50,212 nt of DNA from Eubacteriales bacterium (GTDB lineage Bacteria; Bacillota; Clostridia; Peptostreptococcales; Acidaminobacteraceae). The notes under the pieces were generated by a model. The model did not search any database. It was given only the letters and a program-made list of their open reading frames with translations, and was not told the origin of the DNA. The position numbers and the translations under genes are program-made. Positions 16,186-25,207 of the stretch are shown piece after piece. The stretch's first letter is position 1, and each line of letters starts with the position of its first letter. Location: contig DAOUQP010000003.1 in NCBI GenBank assembly GCA_030625575.1, positions 1 through 50,212 of the forward strand. The letters run 5' to 3'.

Positions 16186-16383
16186 ATGCCTAAAATGAAA
16201 ACACATAGAGGGGCTAGAAAAAGAGTTAAGTTAACTGGAAAAGGTAAACTAAAGAGATCTAAGGCTTATACAAGTCATATATTAACTAAAAAGTCTCCAA
16301 AGAGAAAAAGAAATCTTAGAAAAGCTGGTTTAGTATCAGCAGGAGATATGAAGCGTGTAAGAAAGTTATTACCATATATTTAA
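16186..16383 (+). CDS. rpmI: 50S ribosomal protein L35
   Basis: The 65-residue, very basic protein begins [20 protein letters not shown] and has the [13 protein letters not shown] block of bL35. It lies between infC and rplT, as in nearly all Firmicutes, with an AGGAGG site 8 bases before its ATG. It is a structural component of the large subunit. Confidence 0.98.
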   Translation: MPKMKTHRGARKRVKLTGKGKLKRSKAYTSHILTKKSPKRKRNLRKAGLVSAGDMKRVRKLLPYI

Positions 16384-16409
16384 ATAGATTATGATAGGAG
16401 GTTAAAGCA

Positions 16410-16763
16410 ATGGCTAGAGTAAAAAAAGGCGTTAACGCTAAGAAAAAACATAGAAAAGTTTTGAAATTAGCTAAAGGATATTATGGACAAAAAAGCAAGG
16501 TTTTTAAAGCTGCTAATCCAGCAGTAATGAGAGCTTTGAGATCAGCATATGTTGGTAGAAAATTAAGAAAAAGAGACTTCAGAAAATTATGGATTGCTAG
16601 AATCAATGCTGGAACAAGAGCAAATGGGTTATCTTATAGCAAATTCATTAATGGAATGAAGAAAGCTGATATTAACATCAACAGAAAGATGTTATCTGAA
16701 ATGGCGATTTATGATCCAGAAGGTTTCGCAAAATTAGTAGAAACAGCAAAAGCTGCTTTATAA
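16410..16763 (+). CDS. rplT: 50S ribosomal protein L20
   Basis: The 117-residue basic protein starts [20 protein letters not shown] and has [16 protein letters not shown], the bL20 signature. It binds 23S rRNA early in assembly and in Firmicutes also represses its own operon through the leader upstream of infC. The gene is last in the operon and is followed by a terminator. Confidence 0.98.
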   Translation: MARVKKGVNAKKKHRKVLKLAKGYYGQKSKVFKAANPAVMRALRSAYVGRKLRKRDFRKLWIARINAGTRANGLSYSKFINGMKKADININRKMLSEMAIYDPEGFAKLVETAKAAL

Positions 16764-16767
16764 TAAC

Positions 16768-16795
16768 AAAAGAGTCGATTTATGACTCTTTTTTA
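16768..16795 (+). terminator. Terminator of the infC operon
   Basis: AAAAGAGTC pairs with GACTCTTTT around a 7-base loop, with further T residues after it. It begins five bases after the rplT stop codon. Confidence 0.85.
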
Positions 16796-16846
16796 TTTTG
16801 TTTAAAAATGTTATAATTACTTGATATTACATACAGGGGGGAACCT

Positions 16847-18196
16847 ATGAAATTCAACAGGTTTCGTAAAAAAGAACTCAATCCTGCTCAGATTTTAGCC
16901 ATCGGTTTTGCTGGGATCATATTGCTGGGTGCGATTCTGTTAAATCTACCTATAGCTACTATTTCAGGTAAAAGCACTGGATTGATAAATTCGTTTTTTA
17001 CTGCAACTTCATCTGTTTGTGTTACAGGTTTGGTTGTAGTTGATACAGGTACATATTGGTCGACATTTGGTAAAACTGTAATTTTGCTGTTGATACAAAT
17101 AGGTGGGTTGGGATTTATGTCGATGACCACACTTGGAGCACTGATTCTTGGCAGCAAGATAACTCTGCGTAATCGATTGATTATGCAAGAAGCATTCAAT
17201 TATTTTACAATTTCCGGTATAGTTCGATTAGTCAAATATATTCTGATATTCACTTTGTTAATTGAAGGAATTGGAGCATTTTTATTATCGTTATTCTTTA
17301 TTCCTATTTATGGAGAGGCGAAAGGAATAGCATATGGAATATTTCATAGTATATCGTCATTTTGTAACGCGGGGTTTGATCTAATTGGAAATGGACAGAG
17401 TTTTACTCCGTTTGTAAACAGTACATATTTGAATTTGATAGTAATTGGTCTAATTGTTATTGGAGGATTGGGATTTTCGGTATTGTTGGATATTGCCAAG
17501 GTTAAATCTTTCAATAAATTGACACTTCATTCTAAACTAGTTGTTACAATGACTGCTATTTTGCTCTCGACAGGTTTTTTGTTGTTTTTTGTATTGGAGT
17601 TCAACAATCCTTCAACTATAGGTAATTTGAATTTTGGAGATAAGGTAGTTGCATCATTTTTTCAATCGGTAACTACGCGAACAGCTGGATTCAATACTAT
17701 AGACACTGCAGGATTGACTGATTCATCAAAATTTTTGACAATGCTTTTGATGTTTATCGGAGGGTCTCCTGGTTCAACAGCCGGTGGAATCAAAACGACT
17801 ACAATGGCCATATTGATATTGTCTATTGTTGCAGTAATCAGAGGCCGTGAAGATACGGAATTATTCAATAGAAGATTAAGTAGGGATCTTATTAATAGAG
17901 CACTTACGGTGTTTGGAATTGCGATATCATTAGTAATATTCGTTACATTTTTATTGACAATCATTGAAAGCAACAAAGAATTTCTTGATATTTTCTTTGA
18001 AACGATATCAGCTTTTGGAACTGTCGGACTGTCAACTGGAATTACGGGTGATTTATCAGGATTTGGTAAAATAATCATTTCGTTGACGATGTTTTCTGGA
18101 AGAGTTGGGCCGCTGACAGTCATTGTTGCTTTAGCACAACGTCGCAAAAGAAAAGTTTTAATTCGTTATCCAGAAGGGAAAATAAGTGTAGGGTAG
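16847..18196 (+). CDS. ktrB: Potassium uptake protein KtrB/TrkH family
   Basis: The 449-residue membrane protein has four pore-loop motifs: SSVCVTGLVVVD, ISSFCNAGFDLI, TTRTAGFNTID and ISAFGTVGLSTGI. Each carries the conserved glycine of the K+ selectivity filter. The length is that of KtrB, shorter than E. coli TrkH. The start has a GGGGGG site and a TATAAT element at 16812-16817 lies about 30 bases ahead. The regulatory partner KtrA is encoded directly downstream. K+ uptake coupled to Na+ or H+ is expected from the family. Confidence 0.93.
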   Translation: MKFNRFRKKELNPAQILAIGFAGIILLGAILLNLPIATISGKSTGLINSFFTATSSVCVTGLVVVDTGTYWSTFGKTVILLLIQIGGLGFMSMTTLGALILGSKITLRNRLIMQEAFNYFTISGIVRLVKYILIFTLLIEGIGAFLLSLFFIPIYGEAKGIAYGIFHSISSFCNAGFDLIGNGQSFTPFVNSTYLNLIVIGLIVIGGLGFSVLLDIAKVKSFNKLTLHSKLVVTMTAILLSTGFLLFFVLEFNNPSTIGNLNFGDKVVASFFQSVTTRTAGFNTIDTAGLTDSSKFLTMLLMFIGGSPGSTAGGIKTTTMAILILSIVAVIRGREDTELFNRRLSRDLINRALTVFGIAISLVIFVTFLLTIIESNKEFLDIFFETISAFGTVGLSTGITGDLSGFGKIIISLTMFSGRVGPLTVIVALAQRRKRKVLIRYPEGKISVG

Positions 18197-18205
18197 GTGT
18201 CATAT

Positions 18206-18856
18206 ATGAAAAAGCAATATGTAATAATAGGTTGTGGTAGGTTTGGTACTAGCGTAGCAAATAAATTAACGGAGCTTGGTAGTGAAGTGATGGTTATAGA
18301 TAAAAATGAAGACATTATCCAACAACTATCTGATACAGTCACATATGCAGTTCAAGCGGATCCTACAGATGAAAACACATTAAAATCATTGGGAATAAGA
18401 AATTTCGATGTTGCAATTGTTGCGATTGGTGAAGATATTCAGGCATCTATTTTAGTGACTTTGATGATAAAAGAACTAGGCGTCAAACAAATAATTGCAA
18501 AAGCTCAAAATGATCTTCATGCCAAGGTATTATATAGGATTGGGGCGGATCGTGTGGTGTTTCCTGAAAGAGAGATGGGCATACGAGTTGCTAAAAATCT
18601 GATTTCAGAAAATGTTTTAGATTTTATTGAACTTGCTCCCGAATATAGTATAGTTGAAGTTGTTGTTTTAGAAGAATGGATAGGAAAGAGTTTAAAAGAA
18701 TTGAATGTTAGAGCACGACATGGAATCAATGTTATGGCCATAAAAAACGGATTGAATATCAACATTAATGTCGATGCTGATGAAGTAATAAAAGAAGACG
18801 ATATTTTAGTTGTCATAGGTCATAATGATGATATAAACAAGATAAATAATGAATAG
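18206..18856 (+). CDS. ktrA: Potassium channel regulator KtrA (TrkA-N/TrkA-C)
   Basis: The 216-residue soluble protein has an RCK N-terminal domain with the nucleotide-binding GCGRFGTSVA motif and a D near the end of the second strand (VIDKNED), then a TrkA-C domain from about residue 135. It forms the gating ring on KtrB and binds nucleotides such as ATP; TrkA-C domains of Firmicutes may also bind c-di-AMP. ATG 18206 is chosen over the GTG at 18197, which overlaps the TAGGTG ribosome site. The gap to ktrB is nine bases. Confidence 0.93.
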   Translation: MKKQYVIIGCGRFGTSVANKLTELGSEVMVIDKNEDIIQQLSDTVTYAVQADPTDENTLKSLGIRNFDVAIVAIGEDIQASILVTLMIKELGVKQIIAKAQNDLHAKVLYRIGADRVVFPEREMGIRVAKNLISENVLDFIELAPEYSIVEVVVLEEWIGKSLKELNVRARHGINVMAIKNGLNININVDADEVIKEDDILVVIGHNDDINKINNE

Positions 18857-18867
18857 GTGTATATAAT

Positions 18868-19632
18868 ATGAAATTTATTCAATCGAAGGAAAATAAAATT
18901 TTCAAGCAATACAAAAATCTTAATAAAAGAAAATTCAGGGATACATATAATCAATTTCTTATCGAGGGTGAGAAGTTTATCGACGATGCAATCGATAAGA
19001 ATCAATCGATAGAATGTATTATTGTCAATAATTTCTATGAGAAGTATTTTGAAAAGTACAAAGAATATGAAATAGTTTCATTAGAAGATACTTTGTTCAA
19101 TGAACTTTCAGATACAGTTCATTCTCAAGGCGTCATTGCGGTGATTAATAAAAATCAATCAATGGATATTTCTTTGGAAGATCCTATTGTCATACTGGAT
19201 AAATTGCAAGATCCGGGGAACATGGGAACCATACTAAGAACTTCTGTCGCTGCCGGCATTAAAAATATCGTCACCATAAAGGGCAGTGTAGACATCTATA
19301 ATCCTAAAGTCGTCAGAAGCACGGCTGGAGCAATATTTAATATCAGGAGTATTGAAATTGACGATGTCAAGCATTTTGCCGATGATATAAAAGCACAGGG
19401 ATACAAGCTTATCACGACAAAAATGGAGGCTGAAACAGCATTCAATGAATATAAATATTCAAAAAAAACAGCGATAGTCATAGGTAACGAAGGGAAGGGA
19501 ATTTCTAAAGAAATCTTTGAGTTGTCAGACCTGAGCGTCAAGATTCCACTCTTTGGTGAAATTGAATCACTGAATGCTTCAGTAGCTGCAGCCATAATTA
19601 TCTATGAAATGGGAAGTCAATTAAACAAATAA
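18868..19632 (+). CDS. TrmH/SpoU family RNA 2'-O-methyltransferase (RlmB-like)
   Basis: The 254-residue protein has an N-terminal substrate-binding domain (KKxxFLIEGEKF type) and a C-terminal SPOUT domain with the three motifs: DPGNMGTILRTS, VIGNEGKGIS and IPLFGEIESLNASVAAAI. It uses S-adenosylmethionine to methylate ribose in 23S rRNA or tRNA; the exact nucleotide cannot be told from the sequence. Its place between the rplT region and pheS is common in Clostridia. Confidence 0.92.
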   Translation: MKFIQSKENKIFKQYKNLNKRKFRDTYNQFLIEGEKFIDDAIDKNQSIECIIVNNFYEKYFEKYKEYEIVSLEDTLFNELSDTVHSQGVIAVINKNQSMDISLEDPIVILDKLQDPGNMGTILRTSVAAGIKNIVTIKGSVDIYNPKVVRSTAGAIFNIRSIEIDDVKHFADDIKAQGYKLITTKMEAETAFNEYKYSKKTAIVIGNEGKGISKEIFELSDLSVKIPLFGEIESLNASVAAAIIIYEMGSQLNK

Positions 19633-19721
19633 CAAACGATGCACTCAGTCAGTAGATAGATACTGACGAGGTGAGAACGTATTCTATAAAACTTGAAACC
19701 AGTTTATAATTAACTTTTAAA
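19633..19721 (+). other. 3' untranslated region with a strong hairpin
   Basis: GTCAGTA and TACTGAC (19648-19654 and 19661-19667) form a perfect 7-bp hairpin, which outer CAC-TC/GAG-GTG bases can extend. A terminator follows. The segment lies after the rRNA methyltransferase gene and could be its 3' end or a small RNA. I do not recognise a known RNA family. Confidence 0.4.
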
Positions 19722-19751
19722 GGGTCAAAACATTTTGTTTTGGTCTTTTTT
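19722..19751 (+). terminator. Terminator after the RNA methyltransferase gene
   Basis: GGGTCAAAAC pairs with GTTTTGGTCT (three wobble pairs) around ATTTT, followed by six T residues. It ends the ktrB-ktrA-methyltransferase transcript, or a small RNA starting in the region before it. Confidence 0.7.
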
Positions 19752-20150
19752 ATTTTTTGTATGTCCATCAAAACTTGAGCACACTAGTAGGGCGAGTGTA
19801 ACATAAAGTGAATTCTACATATTCTATAGAAAAAGAAATATAATGGAATCAATGTGGTATAATGGAAATATATGAAAGTGGTGGTGAAAGTGGATGATTA
19901 AATAGATTGATACTTAGAAAAGGAATCAGTTTCTTTTTAAATCCTATCATGAAGAAAATGAGATGGCTATTGTCATTCAGTTCCTAGTGATGAACTTTGG
20001 ATAGGAGGCTCAGGCTTCTTGTTGTCAAAATTCTGGAAATGCTTCGAAACGTGTTGAAGGAGAATCTAAGAAGTCAAAACTGGGTTTGGAAAATGCAAGA
20101 GCTTCCGTTGCGTAGTTGTTCAGGAAGCCCTATTTGCAGGAGGTTACAAA
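19752..20150 (+). other. Gene-poor stretch with possible promoter and long leader
   Basis: No reading frame of useful length is seen on either strand; all frames are broken by stops. An extended -10 element, TGTGGTATAAT, ends at 19863 without a good -35. If used, the transcript would carry a leader of about 280 bases to the gene at 20151. GCTTCC and GGAAGC near 20101-20130 can form a small stem. No riboswitch family was recognised. Decayed coding sequence is equally possible. Confidence 0.4.
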
Positions 20151-20780
20151 TTGATTGAACGCCGAATGAAATTATTTATAATTATCTTTTTAGGTACTAT
20201 TGGTATAATTTTATTTTTAAATCACAATTTTTCAAATAAAGCAGTTACTAAAATATATGGACAAGTATTCTATATTGAAAACAGTGAAGATACTCAAAAT
20301 CAAGTGATTTTAAGTGACGTTGTCGATAAAAAATTTGACTTGAATTATGTTTTAAAAAATGAAACATATTTAGCTTTTAAGTACTTACCTAATAAAATTG
20401 TCTATATTTATATTCCTTTGGAAAATAGTTATCAAAAAATAATCATAAGCTACAATATTGAAATTAATGATTCTGTTCAAATCCAAATTCCCGATAATGC
20501 AAAGGAAATTTACTATTCATTTCCAGAGTACACTGCTACAAGAGCAGTTACTGTAAATATGATAGATTCTATTAATGAAATATGCAATATTACAATTATT
20601 GAAAAAAGTAATGATGAACCTGATGTTGGTGGAAATATGAAGAGAAGAGTTTATCTTCAAGAAAATTGTGAAAATGACTTAGAAGTAAAATTTGCAGTAT
20701 ATTCTGAGTTTAACAGTAATCAAATCACTCAAAATTCTGAGATTTATGGAATATACGATTTTGTGTTGGTCAAAAAGTGA
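20151..20780 (+). CDS. Unrecognised membrane-anchored protein
   Basis: I do not recognise this gene. The product has 209 residues: a basic start (IERRMK), one hydrophobic segment (about 7-22) and a polar, beta-rich remainder, so it is probably anchored in the membrane with an outside domain. There is no lipobox cysteine. The start is TTG, with AGGAGG 7 bases before it; ATG 20166 is a possible alternative. Two cysteines (NEICNITI and QENCENDL) could form a disulfide. Base composition is more AT-rich than that of neighbours, and the gene stands in an otherwise empty stretch with one similar small gene downstream. Confidence 0.6.
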   Translation: MIERRMKLFIIIFLGTIGIILFLNHNFSNKAVTKIYGQVFYIENSEDTQNQVILSDVVDKKFDLNYVLKNETYLAFKYLPNKIVYIYIPLENSYQKIIISYNIEINDSVQIQIPDNAKEIYYSFPEYTATRAVTVNMIDSINEICNITIIEKSNDEPDVGGNMKRRVYLQENCENDLEVKFAVYSEFNSNQITQNSEIYGIYDFVLVKK

Positions 20781-20830
20781 GAGTGAATTCTTATTAATAT
20801 TTGATAGTCATATACGGGAAGGTGAGAATA

Positions 20831-21337
20831 GTGAAGAAAATTAGTACAAACTTTTATACAAATTTATTTTTAATTGTAATTATTATATTTATTACTGTGT
20901 TCTCTTTGATTGGTAATTATCAAGAAAATGAAAAAGAAATAAATTTAACTAAAATATCTGTTGAGTATAATTTAAATCAGATTAAAGATGTATTGGAAAG
21001 CAATGATATTGATAAAATATATCTGGATAAATATTATATATATTCAATGATAACAACATCATCATTTATTGAGAAAAATTTATCGTCAAATATACATGAC
21101 AAATTATTGGAAATAACTATTGAATTCAATGCATTTATGATTTCTTATAAGAATAACGATTTCCTAACCGCCAAAAAAAATATTGATGTTACTATTAATA
21201 AAATGAATATTTTATTAACTGAATATGAAAAATTCGCAGACGAATGTTTTATTACAGAGGATTATAGCCCACCAAGACTTAAATATATTTACGCTTTTAA
21301 AGATATAAATAAAATGAAGCTAAAATATTTTAAATAA
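20831..21337 (+). CDS. Unrecognised small membrane-anchored protein
   Basis: I do not recognise this gene. It encodes 168 residues with one N-terminal hydrophobic helix (about 10-28), followed by a largely helical, lysine-, asparagine- and isoleucine-rich domain. GTG 20831 is chosen because GGAAGGTGAG stands about 5 bases before it; the TTG at 20801 in the track has no ribosome site. It lies 50 bases after the previous orphan gene, with similar composition and topology, so the two may form a pair. No terminator was seen after it. Confidence 0.55.
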   Translation: MKKISTNFYTNLFLIVIIIFITVFSLIGNYQENEKEINLTKISVEYNLNQIKDVLESNDIDKIYLDKYYIYSMITTSSFIEKNLSSNIHDKLLEITIEFNAFMISYKNNDFLTAKKNIDVTINKMNILLTEYEKFADECFITEDYSPPRLKYIYAFKDINKMKLKYFK

Positions 21338-21469
21338 CATAATACGTTTTTTATATTGCTTTTTCATATTTAAGTATACTTTTTTGACAATAGCCACCTT
21401 TAGATTCATATTTCTATAGAATGTTATTAAAAATGAATCATAAAAATTTGGAATCAATTAAACAAATAA

Positions 21470-21498
21470 TTGTTATACATAGAATAATGTGTTATAAT
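21470..21498 (+). promoter_or_regulatory. Promoter of pheST
   Basis: TTGTTA and TATAAT stand 17 bases apart. The transcript would begin near 21505, directly at the 5' end of the T-box leader. The preceding stretch (21338-21469) holds no gene; it contains a second TTGACA at 21384-21389 with CATATT 17 bases on. Confidence 0.7.
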
Positions 21499-21504
21499 TT
21501 TAGC

Positions 21505-21730
21505 GAAATACGATGATAGAGAAAAGTAGCATTATAAGTATTTTAGAGAGAAAAACCTCGGCTGAAAGTTTTTCATAGGAATGATGTGAAGTTCGCTCTG
21601 GAGTAGTCTTCTTGAAATAATAGTAGAGAAGGACGGTTGTGCCGTTATAACTTTCAAGTGGTTTTTTAACAATTTGGGTGGTACCGCGGAGAATGTCTTC
21701 GTCCCTTTTATAGGGATGAAGGCTATTTTT
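21505..21730 (+). promoter_or_regulatory. T-box riboswitch, phenylalanine specific (specifier UUC)
   Basis: The T-box sequence GGGTGGTACCGCGG lies at 21676-21689, followed by a terminator hairpin. In stem I, AGAG at 21518-21521 pairs with CTCT at 21596-21599. The specifier loop has AGTA (21525-21528) and GAA (21588-21590), then G and TTC at 21592-21594, a phenylalanine codon. Uncharged tRNA-Phe should bind both the specifier and the T-box bulge and allow read-through into pheS. Confidence 0.93.
21697..21728 (+). terminator. T-box-controlled terminator before pheS
   Basis: CTTCGTCCC pairs with GGGATGAAG around TTTTATA, followed by CTATTTTTA. It is the OFF structure of the pheST leader. Confidence 0.75.
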
Positions 21731-21751
21731 ATATATAGAAAGGGGATCAAA

Positions 21752-22771
21752 ATGAGAGATAAATTACAAGCTATTTTGAAAAGCGCTGAAGAAGAGATAA
21801 AAATTGTTACTTCAAGTGAACAACTCGATGAATTTCGTGTTAAATACTTAGGAAAAAAAGGTGTTTTAAAAGAGATTTTAAAAGGAATGGGTAAATTATC
21901 CAATGAAGAAAGACCTTTAATAGGGAAATTTGCTAATGAGACTAGAGAAAACATAGAAAAACATATTGAATCAATGAAAGAAAGAATTAAAAGCATTGAA
22001 CTAGAAAATCAATTACTAAAAGAAGATATAGATGTTACATTGCCTAGCAGTGAAATTAATATAGGTCATAAACATCCTTTAAATGTAATACTGGATGAGA
22101 TAAAGGATATCTTTATAGGGATGGGATATAAAGTTGCTGAAGGACCAGAAGTCGATACTGTCTATAATAATTTCGATGCATTGAATTCTCCTAAGGATCA
22201 TCCTTCGAGAAGTTTATCGGATACTTTTTATATCAATGAGGAATTGTTGTTGAGAACACAAACTTCACCAGTTCAGGTGAGAACGATGAAGGCCAATAAT
22301 CCTCCAATTAAAATTATTTCTCCAGGAAGATGCTTTAGATATGATGAATTGGACGCAACTCATTCACCAATGTTTCACCAGATAGAGGGATTGGTTGTTG
22401 ATGAAGATGTCACAATGGCTGATTTAAAAGGAACGCTGGATCTATTCGCTAAAAGACTTTTTGGCGAGAATACAAAGACTAAATTCAGACCTCACTATTT
22501 CCCGTTTACAGAACCGAGTGCAGAGGTTGATGTAAGTTGCTTCAAATGCGGTGGAGAGGGTTGTAAATTCTGTTCTAACACTGGTTGGATAGAAATACTG
22601 GGCTGTGGCATGGTTCATCCAAATGTGCTTGAAGAGTGTGATATCGATTCAAAGAAATATTCGGGTTTTGCCTTTGGAATGGGTCTTGATCGTATTACTA
22701 TGCTTAAGTATGAAATTGATGATATCAGGTTATTGTTTGAAAATGATATTAGATTCATAAAACAATTTTAA
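21752..22771 (+). CDS. pheS: Phenylalanyl-tRNA synthetase alpha subunit
   Basis: The 339-residue protein is the catalytic half of the alpha2-beta2 class II enzyme that charges tRNA-Phe. An N-terminal coiled-coil (about 1-85) binds tRNA. The catalytic core shows [10 protein letters not shown], the motif 2 block [21 protein letters not shown] and [17 protein letters not shown], and motif 3 [11 protein letters not shown] at the end. ATG 21752 is preferred to the ORF-track start at 21674, which lies inside the T-box. pheT follows after 15 bases. Confidence 0.97.
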   Translation: MRDKLQAILKSAEEEIKIVTSSEQLDEFRVKYLGKKGVLKEILKGMGKLSNEERPLIGKFANETRENIEKHIESMKERIKSIELENQLLKEDIDVTLPSSEINIGHKHPLNVILDEIKDIFIGMGYKVAEGPEVDTVYNNFDALNSPKDHPSRSLSDTFYINEELLLRTQTSPVQVRTMKANNPPIKIISPGRCFRYDELDATHSPMFHQIEGLVVDEDVTMADLKGTLDLFAKRLFGENTKTKFRPHYFPFTEPSAEVDVSCFKCGGEGCKFCSNTGWIEILGCGMVHPNVLEECDIDSKKYSGFAFGMGLDRITMLKYEIDDIRLLFENDIRFIKQF

Positions 22772-22786
22772 CAAGGGAGGAAAATC

Positions 22787-25183
22787 ATGAGAGTACCAGT
22801 AAAATGGCTAAATGAGCATGTAGAAATAGATGATATAAATATTAAACACCTAGAAGAAAAATTAATTCTTTCAGGTTCAAATACAGAAGGTGTAAAAGAC
22901 TTTTCAAAGAATAATACAAAGATTGTTATTGGAAAGGTTTTAGAGCAAACAAAACATCCCGATGCAGATAAACTATTTGTTTTACAAGTGGATATCGGTG
23001 AAGAAGTAACGCAAATAGTTACTGGAGCCACAAATGTAAATGTTGGAGATTTCCTACCAGTTGCAAAAGTGGGTGCGCATCTTGCCAACGGGATTAAAAT
23101 TAAAAGAGGTAAATTAAGAGGAGAAGTTTCAAACGGAATGCTTTGTTCACTTGATGAAATTGGATTTGATAAAAGCGTTACACCAAAGATGTTCGATGAT
23201 GGTATTTATATTTTAGAAGGTGAATATAAAGTTGGAACGCCGTTATTTAAAGCTGTAGATTTAGGAGATTTTGTTATAGAATTTGAAATCACTCCTAATA
23301 GACCAGATTGCCTTTCTATAGAGGGCATGGCTAGAGAAACAGGGGCGACATTTAATAGAAAAAGAAAGCAATTAAATGATAAAAATGATTTTAAAGAAAA
23401 TGATATTAAAAAGTATATAGATATTGAAGTTGAAGATTTGGATTTATGTCCTAGATATGCAGGTTTTGTAATTAATAATGTCAATATCGAGCCATCGCCG
23501 CAATGGATGCAAATTAGATTGATGCAAGCGGGAGTTAGACCTATCAACAATATTGTCGATGTTACAAATTATGTCATGTTGGAAGTCGGTCAGCCGATAC
23601 ATCCTTTCGATTTAGATTTAGTGGATGACAAAAAAATAATTGTCAGAAGAGCTTTAGACGGCGAGAAGATGACGACATTGGACTCTGTTGAGAGAACATT
23701 GAAAAATGATGATTTAGTAATTGCGAGCGCAAAAAAATCAATAGGTATTGCCGGTGTCATGGGTGGAGAAAATACTGAGATTACTGAAAACACAAAAAAT
23801 ATTTTTGTTGAAGTTGCAAATTTTAATAAAACTGCAATTAGAATGACTTCAAAGCATCTTGGATTGAGAACTGAAGCTTCAGCAAGATTTGAAAAGGGAA
23901 TAGATTCTGATAGAGTTGGAAAAGCAGTTAATAGATTAATAGAACTTTACTCAGAGATGAATATTGGAGAACTTGTCGATGGAGTTATAGATATTTATCC
24001 AAATTTACCAGATAAAAAAAATATCAACCTAAGAACTTCTGAAATAAAGAGAATATTAGGTATTGAGCTTTCAACTGATAATATGAAAGAAATGCTTGAA
24101 AGACTTGAATTTAAAGTTGTCGAATTGAATGAAGACGATTTGACAGTCGAAGTACAGTCTTTTAGATTGGATATTTGCGAAGAAATCGACCTTGTAGAAG
24201 AAATTGCAAGAATGTATGGATATGATAATATTCCAACGACATTGCCTGGTGGAGTACAATACGGAGAGTTTAATTATAGACAAAAGATTGAAAACAAGGT
24301 TAAAAAATTATTGGTGGCAAAAGGTCTATATGAAATTTCTACTTATTCTTTTGTTTCACCTACTGCAGTAGAAAAGATAAATAGAAGCGAAGATGAAATT
24401 TTAAATAAATTTGTTCGCTTGATTAATCCGCTTGGTGAAGAATATTCAGTGATGCGAACAACATTGTTGCCTAATATGCTTGAAGTTTTGACTAGAAACA
24501 ACAATAACGGCAATGATAAGATGTTGTCATTCGAACTTGGAAATACTTTTATTGCAAAATCAATTCCGGTGACAGATTTGCCGATAGAAAAAAAATCAAT
24601 ATGTATCGGAGCTTATGGCGAAGGTGTCGATTTCTTTTCAGTTAAAGGAATTGTTGAATTACTACTGAAACACTTAGGAATTGTGAATATTAAATTTGAA
24701 AAAACAAATGATATATTAACTTATCATCCTGGACGTTTAACAAAGGTGTATACTGATGATATACTATTAGGAGTTGTTGGAGAAATCCATCCAAATGTTT
24801 TAGAAAATTACGGTATGGGAAGCAGGGTTGTTGCTGCTGAATTGGATTTTGAAAAAATTGTGGAAGATGCAAATTTGACAAAGTTATATAATCCAGTTCC
24901 AAAATATCCTTCTATTGAGAGAGATATTGCAATTTTAGTAAAAGAAGAAGTTACTAATGCTGAAATTATTGATATAATTAGTGCAAGTGGTGGTAATAAT
25001 CTAGTAGATGTAAAATTGTTCGATATTTATAGAGGTGCTCAGATAAAATCAAACCACAAGAGCGTAGCCTATAATATGATTTTCAGAGCAGATGATCGCA
25101 CTCTGACATATGAAGAAGTTCAAAAACCATATGATAAAATTTTGAGAAATTTAGAAGAAAAACTGGATGCGATTAGACGCTAA
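22787..25183 (+). CDS. pheT: Phenylalanyl-tRNA synthetase beta subunit
   Basis: The 798-residue protein has the domain order of bacterial PheT: an N-terminal part, an EMAP-like tRNA-binding domain (about 40-150), B3/B4 editing domain, B5 domain, a core with an inactive synthetase fold and a C-terminal anticodon-binding FDX-ACB domain (about 705-798, starting near YNPVPKYPSIERDIA). The length is normal. It shares the T-box-controlled transcript with pheS. Confidence 0.97.
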   Translation: MRVPVKWLNEHVEIDDINIKHLEEKLILSGSNTEGVKDFSKNNTKIVIGKVLEQTKHPDADKLFVLQVDIGEEVTQIVTGATNVNVGDFLPVAKVGAHLANGIKIKRGKLRGEVSNGMLCSLDEIGFDKSVTPKMFDDGIYILEGEYKVGTPLFKAVDLGDFVIEFEITPNRPDCLSIEGMARETGATFNRKRKQLNDKNDFKENDIKKYIDIEVEDLDLCPRYAGFVINNVNIEPSPQWMQIRLMQAGVRPINNIVDVTNYVMLEVGQPIHPFDLDLVDDKKIIVRRALDGEKMTTLDSVERTLKNDDLVIASAKKSIGIAGVMGGENTEITENTKNIFVEVANFNKTAIRMTSKHLGLRTEASARFEKGIDSDRVGKAVNRLIELYSEMNIGELVDGVIDIYPNLPDKKNINLRTSEIKRILGIELSTDNMKEMLERLEFKVVELNEDDLTVEVQSFRLDICEEIDLVEEIARMYGYDNIPTTLPGGVQYGEFNYRQKIENKVKKLLVAKGLYEISTYSFVSPTAVEKINRSEDEILNKFVRLINPLGEEYSVMRTTLLPNMLEVLTRNNNNGNDKMLSFELGNTFIAKSIPVTDLPIEKKSICIGAYGEGVDFFSVKGIVELLLKHLGIVNIKFEKTNDILTYHPGRLTKVYTDDILLGVVGEIHPNVLENYGMGSRVVAAELDFEKIVEDANLTKLYNPVPKYPSIERDIAILVKEEVTNAEIIDIISASGGNNLVDVKLFDIYRGAQIKSNHKSVAYNMIFRADDRTLTYEEVQKPYDKILRNLEEKLDAIRR

Positions 25184-25207
25184 AAAAGATTAAAGGAGTG
25201 TCAATCA

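Noticed and set aside
19661-19700. Possible hammerhead ribozyme (CTGACGA ... GAAAC)
   Set aside because: The conserved boxes occur by chance: the CTGAC is part of a perfect hairpin, and neither stem II nor stem III can be closed with the needed pairs.
19870-19895. GTGG repeats resembling MraZ-binding sites
   Set aside because: Only GTGGTGG and AAAGTGG are present, the following sequence does not encode MraZ, and no division cluster follows.
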